NCBI RefSeq assembly: GCF_022201045.2 | Contig: NC_068558.1 | Span: 45,411,001-45,475,000, forward strand | Length of the DNA stretch: 64,000 nucleotides | DNA from: Citrus sinensis | Lineage: Eukaryota; Streptophyta; Magnoliopsida; Sapindales; Rutaceae | Direction: 5' to 3' | Program-made: the position numbers and the translations under genes | The notes under the pieces: model-generated | What the model saw: the letters and a program-made list of their open reading frames with translations, nothing else | Databases searched by the model: none | What the model was told of the DNA's origin: nothing | Shown: positions 33,864-43,529 of the stretch, piece by piece | Layout: each line of letters begins with the position of its first letter | Numbering within the stretch: the first letter of the stretch is position 1

Positions 33864-35225
33864 TGTTGTGCAAATTTTAATGTACTCGCAAGCGCACGAA
33901 TCTATTGTAGTATAGACTAATGGTGACGAGTGTCGATCCCACGAGGAGGTGGATTTTAATTATATATAGAATTAATTTTGTAAATGGGTAGTTGGATTTA
34001 TGGTGGAAATGATTTGGAATATGCTAATACTTAAATTAAAATGGCGAGAATAAATTCTAAAATTGGAATTGCAATGGAGAGAATAAATTGAAGAGAAAAT
34101 CTATTAAATTAACGTACTTGGGTATCTGGATCCGTATCAACATGCATCACGGGCTAAATAATCCGTATTAATGCCAATTAAATCATGAGGGGGGAATCCA
34201 CACCTCATGAACCACGCTCTAATCAATATGGTGCTAAGGGCTTATCGTGCCAAATAATAATAACCTTATACTAGAGAGCCGGTGTAACCAAGGCGGTATC
34301 TAGACAAGATTAGTATTATTTGTCGACGAGAAGTCAAAACATCCACAAAAATTAGAGGGGAAGAGAAAGTAAATTTACCAAATTAAGCCCATGACACATG
34401 TTGAGACTTCACCTTCAACCCAAGCTTGAAAGAAAATTAGCCACTCATAATTGAACTAGGGGCAAAATGGGAATTTATTAAAATACGAAGAAAATACAAG
34501 ATGGAGAAGGAATTACAGAAAATGGATCCCAAAAATGGATTCAGAGATATCAAATTAGGGGGGGGAGGCCCCCTTTTTATAGATACATGGAGTAAATCAT
34601 GGCCATCGGATTAAAAAATAGTTTGGACGCTCAGGATTGCGCCACGTCATCAGTCAACAGTCCACGGTTTGACCACGCGGATGAACAGTAACACGGTTTG
34701 ACCCGACTTTGAACAGTAACGCGGTTTGGTTGAAAATAATCCTGTGTGATGCATGCACCGTACGCGAGATTTTTCGTCCACTGATATGCTGCCACGTCAC
34801 CATCAACAGTACATAAGAATTTTAGTCCAACAGGATCGTGACACCTCATCAGTCAATGCCACATCATCGGTCAATGCCACGTCATCATTCGTCTATGTGA
34901 ACAGTGTCGTGAACAGTAACGTATACAGTACCGTACACGTGAATAGTACCGTACATGTGAATAGTGTCATTTTTCCTTTTATGCTCCTCCTAAGGTTTTC
35001 GACCGTCCTGAGTTCAAAAGTGATGTCCGTTTTGCCGTCTGATCTCTCCTTTATTGTGAAATGACTATAATGCCCCTAAAATACATAAAATACTTAATTA
35101 AAATAAAACACATGTAATTAAATCACAAGAAGGTTAAATATATAAAAGTAAGGGTTGTTAGTAAGACTTAAAATGTAAAATGACGGTTTTCTCCTTTATA
35201 AATATGCATTTTCTAACACTCAACA
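33864..35225 (-). repeat. 5' LTR of the Athila-type element
   Basis: 1362 bp, nearly identical to 22695-24056. On the element strand it would drive transcription of gag-pol and possibly the accessory genes. Confidence 0.95.
34570..34884 (-). promoter_or_regulatory. LTR promoter: TATA box and three TGACGTGG motifs
   Basis: On the element strand TATAAAAAGGGG lies at 34570-34581. Upstream are three exact TGACGTGG motifs (34642-34649, 34792-34799, 34877-34884), a bZIP target of the C/G-box hybrid or UPR-element type, and several GTTACTGTTC repeats. The same arrangement occurs in the other LTR (23473, 23623, 23708). Transcription would start some 30 bp after the TATA box. Stress induction is inferred. 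Confidence 0.55.
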
Positions 35226-35799
35226 CTGCTTACGGGGTAAATGTCAGTAATATTGGTCTGCTTACGGTTGCTTCAAATTTTCAGGATGATATGTCTCGTA
35301 AAGACTGGAACTTGGTTAAGGTGCTGAAGAAAATTTTTAAGATACCATAAAGTGATGAATATTGTTCTATGAACGATTGGGCAGTTGAGTACTGCTCTTG
35401 GAATAATGCAGTCAATCTTTCTTTCATGCTAAGTTTTGTTAATAAATTTTTCATAGATACTTTGAGATAATCGATAACATGAATCTTTTAATTTCTTCGG
35501 ATACTGATTCCAAATTCTGGGATTTTCTTCATCTTTCATTTGTTAGAAATTGGTGCCTGAAGCCTGAAGCCAAACGAACATATTGGCAGTTTTAAATCAA
35601 GTACCTTAGACAACCAATGATTCATTTAAAATAAATTTAAGAAAGAAAAAAAGAGAGAACAGTAACATATGACATCTCAAATACGGCCAAAGGTTCAAGC
35701 TACAAAATGTGCCAAGCCATGTTGTTGAGCAAGCGTGCCTCTGGAACTTCCATCTTCATCAACTCTATTTTCTTCCAGCAAAACAATAACCAAGCAAAT

Positions 35800-36330
35800 G
35801 CGATTAATCCTCGAATAAAACTTGGTGCGACAGGTTGCCTGTCGCACCAAGCTAAGTGCGACAGGTTGGTTTGCAAATCGTTTTACATTACAGAATCAAA
35901 GCACCGCAAGAAACTGAAGCCTCTTCGCCAAGAGCACTTACCAGCTGTTCTCATTCGATATTCAAACACAACCCATCTTGATCTCAGTCTCTATCCACGC
36001 ATAAATGACCATTCTTTATTTGCAATATCGAAAATCACTAGCTTTACACTTCAATCTATTGATCTTTCACGTTCTTGGGGCTTTTCAAGTTCTGGGTTGC
36101 TGAGTTTGACGTTGAGCTGTAAGAATTTGGAATGATTTATGGCTTCGAAGTGACACAAAACCGAACTTGTTGAAGGCTGGACCCTCTGTAGCTCGCACTT
36201 ATGGAAAAGCAAAACTTGGTGCGATTAATCCTCGAATAAAACTTGGTGCGACAGGTGCCTGTCGCACCAAGCTAAGTGCGACAGGTGCCTGTCGCACCAA
36301 GTTTTTTTGCGACAGGCACCTGTCGCCATA
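35800..36330. repeat. Clustered GGTGCGACAG palindromes and a duplicated block in the Pack-MULE
   Basis: Hairpins of the form GGTGCGACAGG-TGCC-TGTCGCACC occur at 35822-35851 and 36242-36271, followed by partial copies to 36330. A block of about 70 bp beginning GCGATTAATCCTCGAATAAA is present at 35800 and again at 36222. The same stem occurs at 22564-22621. Confidence 0.8.
35866..36135 (+). pseudogene. Captured F-box/LRR gene fragment (FBL3-type)
   Basis: The plus-strand frame reads LVCKSFYITESKHRKKLKPL, then THLDLSLYPRINDHSLFAIS and LQSIDLSRSWGFSSSGLLSL. This is the end of the F-box and first leucine-rich repeats of plant F-box/LRR proteins of the FBL3 group, which recruit substrates to SCF ubiquitin ligases. 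It stops at TGA after SCKNLE, and the F-box start and later repeats are missing. It sits between GGTGCGACAG palindromes inside the Pack-MULE, so it is best read as transduplicated host sequence. Confidence 0.75.
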
Positions 36331-36803
36331 TTCACCCACGACTCAGTTTACTGAAACTCTCGAGCAAGTTCAAAAAATAACTCATGTGATGCCGATTAGT
36401 GTTGGATCCGGATAGATTATGATCGGATTTCACTTTTATCGTTGTCTTTTGCCGTCGCCGTTGGTTGATGATTAAAGAGTGGAAAGCTGCCTTTGGTTTG
36501 ACGATATGTGAGAAAGAAAGTTGCTTTTGGTCTGTAAAGAAGGGTAATTTGGGGAGAAAAGCGTGTGTTTGGCTAATGTTGATAGAAAAAAGTTGAGAGG
36601 GTTAATTGTGAAAATAACAAAATTTTTATGGTTATTTTCGTAAATTTCCCTCATTTTTATTATATACGCCTATACGGTCAATGTGCATATTTACATCAGT
36701 TGTAGCTTCGTGCGATTTGAGCAAAAGTATACATGATTGTTAACTCAATTACAGTGTATAACGAGATTTCCCTCTTAATTTCACAAAATATAATTTCTTT
36801 TTT

Positions 36804-37418
36804 GGGTAATTTTTAAAAACCTCCCCTGAGGTTTGGGCTTGTTGCAAATAGATGGCGAGAATTGATTTATTTGTAAAAAACCCCCTACCATCAGTTAAGT
36901 TTAACATTGACCGTTAGTTGACCGTGCAAAGACAATATTGCCCTTAACAATAGTTTATAAACGAAAATAACTAAAAAAAAAACCAAAATTATTAGCTATT
37001 TTACACTTTTTAAATTATTGATATTTTCTTAAAGTTCCTATAAAAAAGTTAAAATTAAAAAATTAAAAAATCATCTTTAAATTATTGATATTTCCTTAAA
37101 ATTCCTACAAGAAAGATAAAATTTAAAATTTAAAAATGAAATAGTCATAATCTTTACCTATGATATTGTAAATTTTTAGAATTGACAAGGATAAAATTGT
37201 CAAAAAATAGAATTTGTGCTTTTTGCACCAATAATTTTGGTTTTTTTTTAGTTATTTTCGTTTACAAACTATTGTTAAGGGTAATATTGTCTTTGCATGG
37301 TCAACTAACGGTCAATGTTAAACTTAACTAATGATAGGGGGTTTTTTACAAATAAATCAATTCTCGCCATCTACTTACAACAAGTCCAAACCTCAGGAGA
37401 GGTTTTTAAAAATTACCC
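36804..37418. mobile_element. Mutator-type MITE upstream of RPL18
   Basis: Long inverted arms start GGGTAATTTTTAAAAACCTC at 36804 and end with the near-complement at 37418; pairing extends about 200 bp, including TCAATTCTCGCCATCTA-like and CGTTAGTTGACC-like words. A 10-bp direct repeat TTTCTTTTTT flanks it (36794-36803, 37419-37428); low complexity weakens this as a TSD. No coding content. Its right end is about 230 bp from the RPL18 telo-box. Confidence 0.8.
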
Positions 37419-37646
37419 TTTCTTTTTTTTTTTTTTTTGAGAAGACAAAATATAATTTCTAATGCGGAAACGACGTCGTTAAAGCGCTAATTTCCATCGA
37501 CATAGTTAACCATTTAACGGTCCAGATCAATTAACAAAAGCCAACGTGTACCGTTCAGGATGACGAATCGTCAAAAGCGATGGACCTCAGCACTACAGTG
37601 TACTTACCATTCACAACCTTCGTCTAGAAAATAAAACGCGAACACT

Positions 37647-37654
37647 AAACCCTA
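37647..37654 (+). promoter_or_regulatory. Telo-box AAACCCTA of the RPL18 promoter
   Basis: AAACCCTA lies 71 bp before the RPL18 ATG. Telo-boxes near the transcription start are typical of plant ribosomal protein genes and coordinate their expression in dividing cells. Confidence 0.65.
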
Positions 37655-37724
37655 GTCTCCTTTGAATAGCATTTGCTGTTTAGGGAAGCAGTCGCAGGGA
37701 GCAGCAGCAGCAGCAACAACAACA

Positions 37725-39553
37725 ATGGTGCATTATAGTCCTTCCTTTCAAACCCTAACCTATGAACAATTCACTTATATCTGTTTAACTAGTTAATTTT
37801 CGTTCTATAAAAAAATAATAATTTAATTTTCGTGCTTTTGGTTTTGGAAGGGTATCGATTTGATAGCCGGTGGTAAGAGCAAGAAGTCCAAGAGGACTGC
37901 CCCGAAATCGAACGATATCTATCTCAAGCTTCTCGTCAAGGTAACTCTTGTCCATGTTTATTTGAATTTTGTATTTGATTATGTCATGTATTTCATTAGA
38001 TTTACGCCTGATTGATCCATTATGACCAGCTGTACCGATTTCTCGTGAGGAGGACTGATAGCAATTTCGATAAGGTGATATTGAAGAGGCTCTTCATGAG
38101 CAAAGTCAACAAGCCTCCTATGTCTCTCTCTCGTTTGACTAAATTCATGAAGGGCAAGGTCCGTGTCTCTATTTATTTTCTTTTGGATAATAATGTTACA
38201 TTAATTCAAAATGTGTTAAAGTCTTACTTAGCTTCTTGTATTAGTTCATATAAATGCAGGATTGAAAACATCAATGCCTTTGGTTATTTGTTAGGATCTG
38301 TCAAAGTTGTTCCGAATGATTTATGTAGCTGTATTATTATATGGATTGCTAGTTGAACTTATTTGTGTTGTGCGTTTCTAAAAAGATGAAAAATAATGAA
38401 AGTTTATTAGTTATATTTGCTTTTATCTATGCCTGTATCAACCATTCTGTAGGAGCTTTGGTTGAAGTCGAGTACTAACTGTTTCTTGGTTTGATTCTCC
38501 AGGAGGACAAGATTGCTGTGGTTGTTGGAACAGTCACTGATGATATTCGTGTGTATGAAGTTCCTGCACTCAAGGTTACTGCACTGAGGTTCACAGAGAC
38601 AGCAAGGGCAAGAATTGAGAAGGCAGGGGGAGAATGCTTGACATTTGACCAACTGGCTCTTCGTGCTCCTTTGGGTCAGAACACGGTATGCATTTGACTC
38701 AGATTCTTTTCTATTGTAGTTTGATTTCATAATTTAGCATGCACGCTGCCTACTTTTGAGCTTAGCTTATTATATTATTATTCTATGATTTAATTGGAAC
38801 AGTCAGGTTAACTTGGGCTGTTTTGTTCTTAATAGTGAAGTTGCACCATCTAGTTTTGGAATGTTTATTTTATGTCAGTAAAAATATTATAGTGTACTTT
38901 CTACCTGTTTTATTTGGATTTTATTTTTCTGTGAAATTTTGAAACTTGTGGGTACAGATTGGGACTTAGATTGCAATAGAGGTTTAGGTTGTTGAGCATT
39001 AATTGTTTACAAGTAAAAAGGGACTGCAGTAATTATTTTACTCAGTTTATAGTTATTATATCTGTGGTTTTAGAAAACTATTCCCTCTTTAAAGATTTAG
39101 CAGCATAAGCTATTATGTAACATTTTCTTCTGTAGATGTTTTATTCTAATCATATGAATCTCTTTATTCTCTCTGTGTGTGTGTGTGTGTTTATATATAT
39201 TGTTGGTATATCTTCACAACTCCAATTCTGGTAACAGTGATTAATTTTTTTAGGAGTTCTCCTGATGCCATACTTTGAATGCAACATCATTTGCTTTGGT
39301 AGACAAATTAGTTGGGAAAATTTAGATTGCTGTATAATTGTTTAAAGTTATGGATTAATAATCTTAATAAGGTGAATTTTATGGCCAAATTCAGGTTCTC
39401 CTGAGAGGTCCGAAGAATGCTCGTGAGGCTGTCAAGCACTTTGGACCTGCTCCTGGTGTACCACACAGCCACACCAAACCCTATGTGCGATCTAAGGGAA
39501 GAAAATTTGAGAGGGCTAGAGGAAAAAGGAACAGCAGAGGCTTCAGGGTTTGA
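37725..39553 (+). CDS. RPL18: 60S ribosomal protein L18 (eL18), five exons
   Basis: Exons by frame and GT-AG sites: 37725-37727 (ATG only), 37851-37940, 38030-38158, 38503-38685, 39395-39553. All introns are phase 0 and the CDS gives 187 aa, the usual plant eL18 length. The protein reads [60 protein letters not shown] and [20 protein letters not shown]. eL18 is a structural protein of the large cytosolic ribosomal subunit. A first exon holding only the start codon occurs in several plant RP genes; its donor GTGCAT is weak, so an RNA check of exon 1 is useful. A GT microsatellite lies in intron 4 (about 39173-39191). Confidence 0.93.
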
Positions 39554-40157
39554 GATGCAGAACTCATTCATAAGGATACAGAGCAGCCGACCACCTTATG
39601 CAAATGTTGTGTTTTCTTTTTTTCTCCTTGCTATTTTAAATCTCTTGGGACAATATCTTAGCAAGTTATATTTGGATTTTTGGATTTTTTTTTGTTTGAG
39701 ACAGATCTTGGATGTCCTTCGGGGCTTGATGTTTAGAAGTGAAGACAGGATGCCTCATTTAAAAGTTGCCCAAGTTCTACACACATACATGCATGCCTAG
39801 TTGAATTAAAATGAACCATGAGAACTGGTTTTAGTTTTGTTGTGGATGTTGCTTTGTGCTAAATACTGCCACATTTGTCGTAAAAATGGCTTTTATAAAT
39901 GATTGTCCAATCCTGCAGAATGAGTTTCATTTCAATCTTCTAATTGAAGAAGCCTGCCATTTCCATTAAATTCAATTTTTAGGGTACATTCATTGGATAT
40001 GGCATGTTGTCTCATAATGCATGCTATATTTGTAAGCAGACTTTTTGGACAATATATTTATATGCAGATTTGCTACTTAGCTCTTTTTATGTTTGAAAAT
40101 GCAATTCATAAACGGCGAGATCCAAATTGGAATTATAGGAGAGACGGGCCAACGCGG
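39554..40157. other. RPL18 3' UTR and spacer
   Basis: T-rich sequence typical of a 3' UTR, to roughly 39900. No clear AATAAA. The converging minus-strand epoxide hydrolase remnant ends at 40158. Confidence 0.4.
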
Positions 40158-40375
40158 TTAGAAATTTCTGATGACGTAGTAGATGCATGCACTGGTTTCG
40201 TCTGGCTTTTCTTGGTTGAGAAAATGACAGCACAACTTGCGGCAAATCGGGATTCGGGTGCATCTTTCTTGAAGCTACCTGGTCTGATAAACGTAGTATC
40301 CAGATCCCCCACGATTGGGTACTTCGATCTGAAAACCCAGTTCATGGAGCTGTTTGCTCCCGGTTTCTACAAGAA
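40158..40375 (-). pseudogene. Last-exon remnant of a third epoxide hydrolase
   Basis: The minus strand shows pieces of the final epoxide hydrolase exon in two frames: PIVGDLDTTFIRPGSFKKDA in one, and FLNQEKPDETSACIYYVIRN before a stop at 40158-40160 in another. They correspond to VGDLD...GGFKKDVP and FINQEKADEV..IYDFIKQF of the intact neighbours. An in-frame stop, frameshifts and loss of the catalytic His region make it dead. No earlier exons are seen between it and the intact gene at 40913. Confidence 0.82.
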
Positions 40376-40912
40376 CAGAAAATTAAGCCTTGTCTCACAT
40401 GGTGAAATGTGGATCATATTCTCATTATGACATTCCTGTCCAATTGTCTCGTATGGTGAAATATAAATAATAGTCTCATTAGTCACATTCCTCTGCAAGA
40501 AGACATCCTTCTTTAACAAAATATTGAAAAAGGCAACATGTTAGATAACTTGCAGTCTGTTTATTGGCGATAAGTTAATAACCAATTCCGACAGATAAAA
40601 CTGTAAGAAAAAGATTTACTTACGACCAACATTTCAGTCTCGATGTTTGGTTAGACCGAAGCCACACTCTGTTAATGGTATTATACATCTTCCATATATT
40701 CTCATTCGAGTCCAAACGGACATATTCTTCATTTGTCTTAGATATGGCAAGTCCTACAACTACAACACATTTATTCAGAGACAAACAGAACAATACAAGA
40801 TACATAGGCTGGAGTAGGCCTAGACTGTTGGTATGGTGGAATTAATGAAACTTTAGATTGTAACTCTTATGGAGATGCATGGCATGCTGAGATGGTCAAT
40901 GCCAAAGCTCCA

Positions 40913-43529
40913 TCAGAACTTCTTGATGAACTCATAGATGTGTGCACCAACTTCTTCTGCCTTTTCTTGGTTGATAAAGTGAGCTACCCCTTCCATGACA
41001 ACTACATCCTGCAGATATGGTACATATTTCTTGAAGCCACCATTGTGTATATATTCCTTCGTACCTTTGTTGTTATAGACAAGATCCTGGTCACCCACGA
41101 TATACTTGACTGGTACTTTGATTTGTACCCCAGTCCATGGCGCCATCAGCTCCCAATTTCTATAAGAAAGAGAAAATTTACTTAAATATACCGTACTCCA
41201 CAATAGGCAGCATATTGTTTTCACATAAAGTATCCAATCACTACACTAGTATTAGTAAAATTATGTGCCACCTAGATACCAAAACAAGATTTGAAAAAGG
41301 GGCATCCATAACCTGTCCTAGTACTTCCAGCCATGAAAGTAGTCACGAATGTGTAAGTTCGGTGTTTCATATCAGTCTCAGACATGGATCAAAGATTACC
41401 AATTGTATGTAGATGAAATAACAAATTTCTAGAACATAACAGTAAGGTACGTGATGAAAGGCAAGATTGGCCCGACATAAAATGTATTCATCGACTACTA
41501 GAAAATATCGCCAAAAAGATTAATCGCCAATTTGGCCAGATAAAAGATTGATAACTAGCTCTTTAATTTATGAAAGCCACGGTATAAGTTTTTGGAACAT
41601 ACAGATCCCAACATCGATAATAATTCACTGGTCCAGTGAAGCCTTTCTGGTTAAATTTGGAGGCATAATAATTGACATCTTCTTCTGACAGCCAAGAGGG
41701 CAACGCTGAAGGATCCGGTAGAGTACTGAGTCCTGTATCTTTGGGTATACAAAGTGGTTTTGGAATGCGCAAACACAGAAATTTCTTCATAAGTCTTGCA
41801 GTATCAATCTGAGCAAACTCTTCTTCAATCTCTCCAGGTTCCTACAGCATAAGTTAGAAATGTTTTGAACGAGAGTCAGCTCATGAGATTTACGAATGAT
41901 GCACTTAAATAGATGCTTCTAGAGTAAGAATACTGAAGATTAGATCAACATGTGGGAACTATTCTAGAACCAAAATCAAATTAAAATCTACTTCAGTGTC
42001 ATTGCTTCCAAGTATAGTGGTTTTGCTCACAATTTTAACACTGATCAAGAGAATACAACCACTGTTTTCATGACTAGAGGAAATCAGCAATATATTGCAA
42101 AACATAACCATGGCACACATTTTGCAATGCTTGTATGTTTAATCTTTTTGGACTTAACTTTAGGAATATCACTCGTCAGTCGCATAAAACAAATTGACCT
42201 TCACTGTTACTACCACACCTATCTAATTGAAAGAATGATCTATTTGAGGGAATATCTAATTGGAATAGGGAAGGGATCTCTCACATATGCCACCAGTAGC
42301 TTATTTGTTTCAAGATTTCTGACAAACTTCTGACATTATTTAGTGTTTTGGATAGATTAATGAGAATAAAGGAATAATGCCAAGTCATTCCTTGGTACCG
42401 ACTGACGAGAGAGAATTTAGGTGATCCATCAATAACCAATTTTCCGTCACTAAAGCACACTTAATGAGAATTTGGCATGTAGGACTTGTGAGGAATAACA
42501 CTCCTGTTCATCTATTTTGGACACTCACAAGGACAAATATAGAAGAACGCATCTATCTACCTAAAGTATGTAAAATACAAATTTGTAATTTCACAAACCT
42601 GCAAAGCAGATAATAGTTTTCCATGCTTCTAAAAGCAAATGCATACAGCAGTTTAGAATATGTCTAAATTACTTGTCTACATTAACATAGTGCCATTGTG
42701 TCTTCTTTATGGGTTTGGCGCTGAAAGCCAGTTTTTGTGTGAAAACACCATACTCAAGTCCATGCTTACAGCAAATAATTAATGATAAACAATCCCAAAA
42801 CATTGTACATATTGAATAATCATCACAAACAATTGGGTTCTTCCCAATTTCTCTTGCTCTTCGTAACTCCAGTGAAATTATGTCCAAAATTATTGACGCA
42901 AATCAGTAACCAATGTATAAAACTGAAACATTTCGTAGGCTAAAAAGATGAATTTAAGCAAAATTATACCACAATTGTCAACGAAACCAAATTCAATGCA
43001 TTACTTTAAAGTTATTTCTTAATACATGAACGGAAATGTTGTTAAAAAGAAGGAAAAAAATCACCTGAAATCTGCAGATATAATAATCATCACCATAGAC
43101 AGCCCTGAAGTTATTAAGAGGTCTCACAGCCGGGTTTCTGGGAGGAAAGGGGACGCTCATGTTGACTAAGGCCTTGACTCTGTCCGGCCTAAACAAACAA
43201 AAATACCAAGCAATCAAAGCACCCCAGTCATGACCCACTAGGAAAACTTGATGGATACCCAATTTATCAAGGAGGCCGATGAGGTCACCGACAAGATGGA
43301 GTGCCGTGTACGACGTGACCGAGGGTGGGGCGTCGGTGTCGCCGTATCCACGAAGGTCTGGGGCAATGGCACGGTAGCCGCGGGAAGAGAGATAGAGGAG
43401 CTGGTTGCGCCAGGAATACCAGAGTTCAGGGAAGCCGTGAATGAAGAGAACTGCTGGGCCTGTCCCTATTGATGCCACGTGCATGTTTATGCCGTTAGTG
43501 GCTACTGTTGTGTGCTCTATTTTCTCCAT
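40913..43529 (-). CDS. Soluble epoxide hydrolase (alpha/beta hydrolase), three exons, copy A
   Basis: Exons 43065-43529, 41603-41841 and 40913-41159 join in frame with GT-AG borders to a 316-aa protein. Catalytic features: oxyanion HGFPE (31-35), nucleophile Asp101 in GHDWGA, cap-domain tyrosines (YYASKF, NYYRC), acid Asp260 in VGDQD and base His295 in GVAHFINQEK. There is no signal peptide, so it is probably cytosolic or peroxisomal. Plant soluble epoxide hydrolases open fatty-acid epoxides to diols in cutin-monomer, oxylipin and defence pathways. Copy B (45654) has identical exon lengths (465, 239, 247), proving tandem duplication. Intron 1 is about 1.2 kb. The substrate cannot be read from sequence. 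Confidence 0.93.

Larger units (their letters stand above)
22695..35225 (-). mobile_element. Athila-type Ty3 LTR retrotransposon with accessory genes
   Basis: 12,531-bp element with 1362-bp LTRs (22695-24056 and 33864-35225) of form TG...CA, flanked by a 5-bp duplication CTGCT (22690-22694, 35226-35230). Genes run on the minus strand, so the right LTR is the 5' LTR. The primer-binding site looks complementary to tRNA-Asp, and a G-rich polypurine tract precedes the left LTR. Order: gag, protease, RT, RNase H, integrase, then three accessory ORFs in the region where Athila elements often have an env-like gene. Lineage is judged from the gag and protease style (DLGAS), FMDD RT and the tRNA-Asp-type site. 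It inserted into the Pack-MULE at 22089-36650. Confidence 0.93.
22089..36650. mobile_element. Mutator-like (Pack-MULE type) element, split by an Athila retrotransposon
   Basis: Inverted ends: the left arm begins GGGAAATTTACACTAATAAC at 22089; the right arm, read inward from 36650, begins GGGAAATTTACGAAAATAAC. Similarity continues for about 110 bp and includes TTCTATCAACATTAGCCA in both. An exact 9-bp duplication TCATTTTTA flanks it (22080-22088, 36651-36659). Without the nested retrotransposon the element is about 2.0 kb. It has no transposase but holds an F-box/LRR gene fragment (35866-36135) and clusters of GGTGCGACAG palindromes, so I call it a Pack-MULE. TIR divergence makes it older than the retrotransposon inside it. 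Confidence 0.88.

Noticed and set aside
34753-35064. Plus-strand 103-codon frame, present also at 23584-23895
   Set aside because: It lies inside the LTR, antisense to the element, and is made of repeated GTGAACAGT-type words; a chance frame.
35800-36330. CRISPR-like array of palindromic repeats
   Set aside because: Plant nuclear context, no regular spacers, no cas genes; repeats sit within a transposon.
37728-37850. RPL18 starting at a different ATG without the one-codon first exon
   Set aside because: Exon 2 starts directly with GGTATCGATTTG, which needs an upstream ATG in phase 0; the 37725 ATG followed by a GT supplies it and gives the family length of 187 aa.
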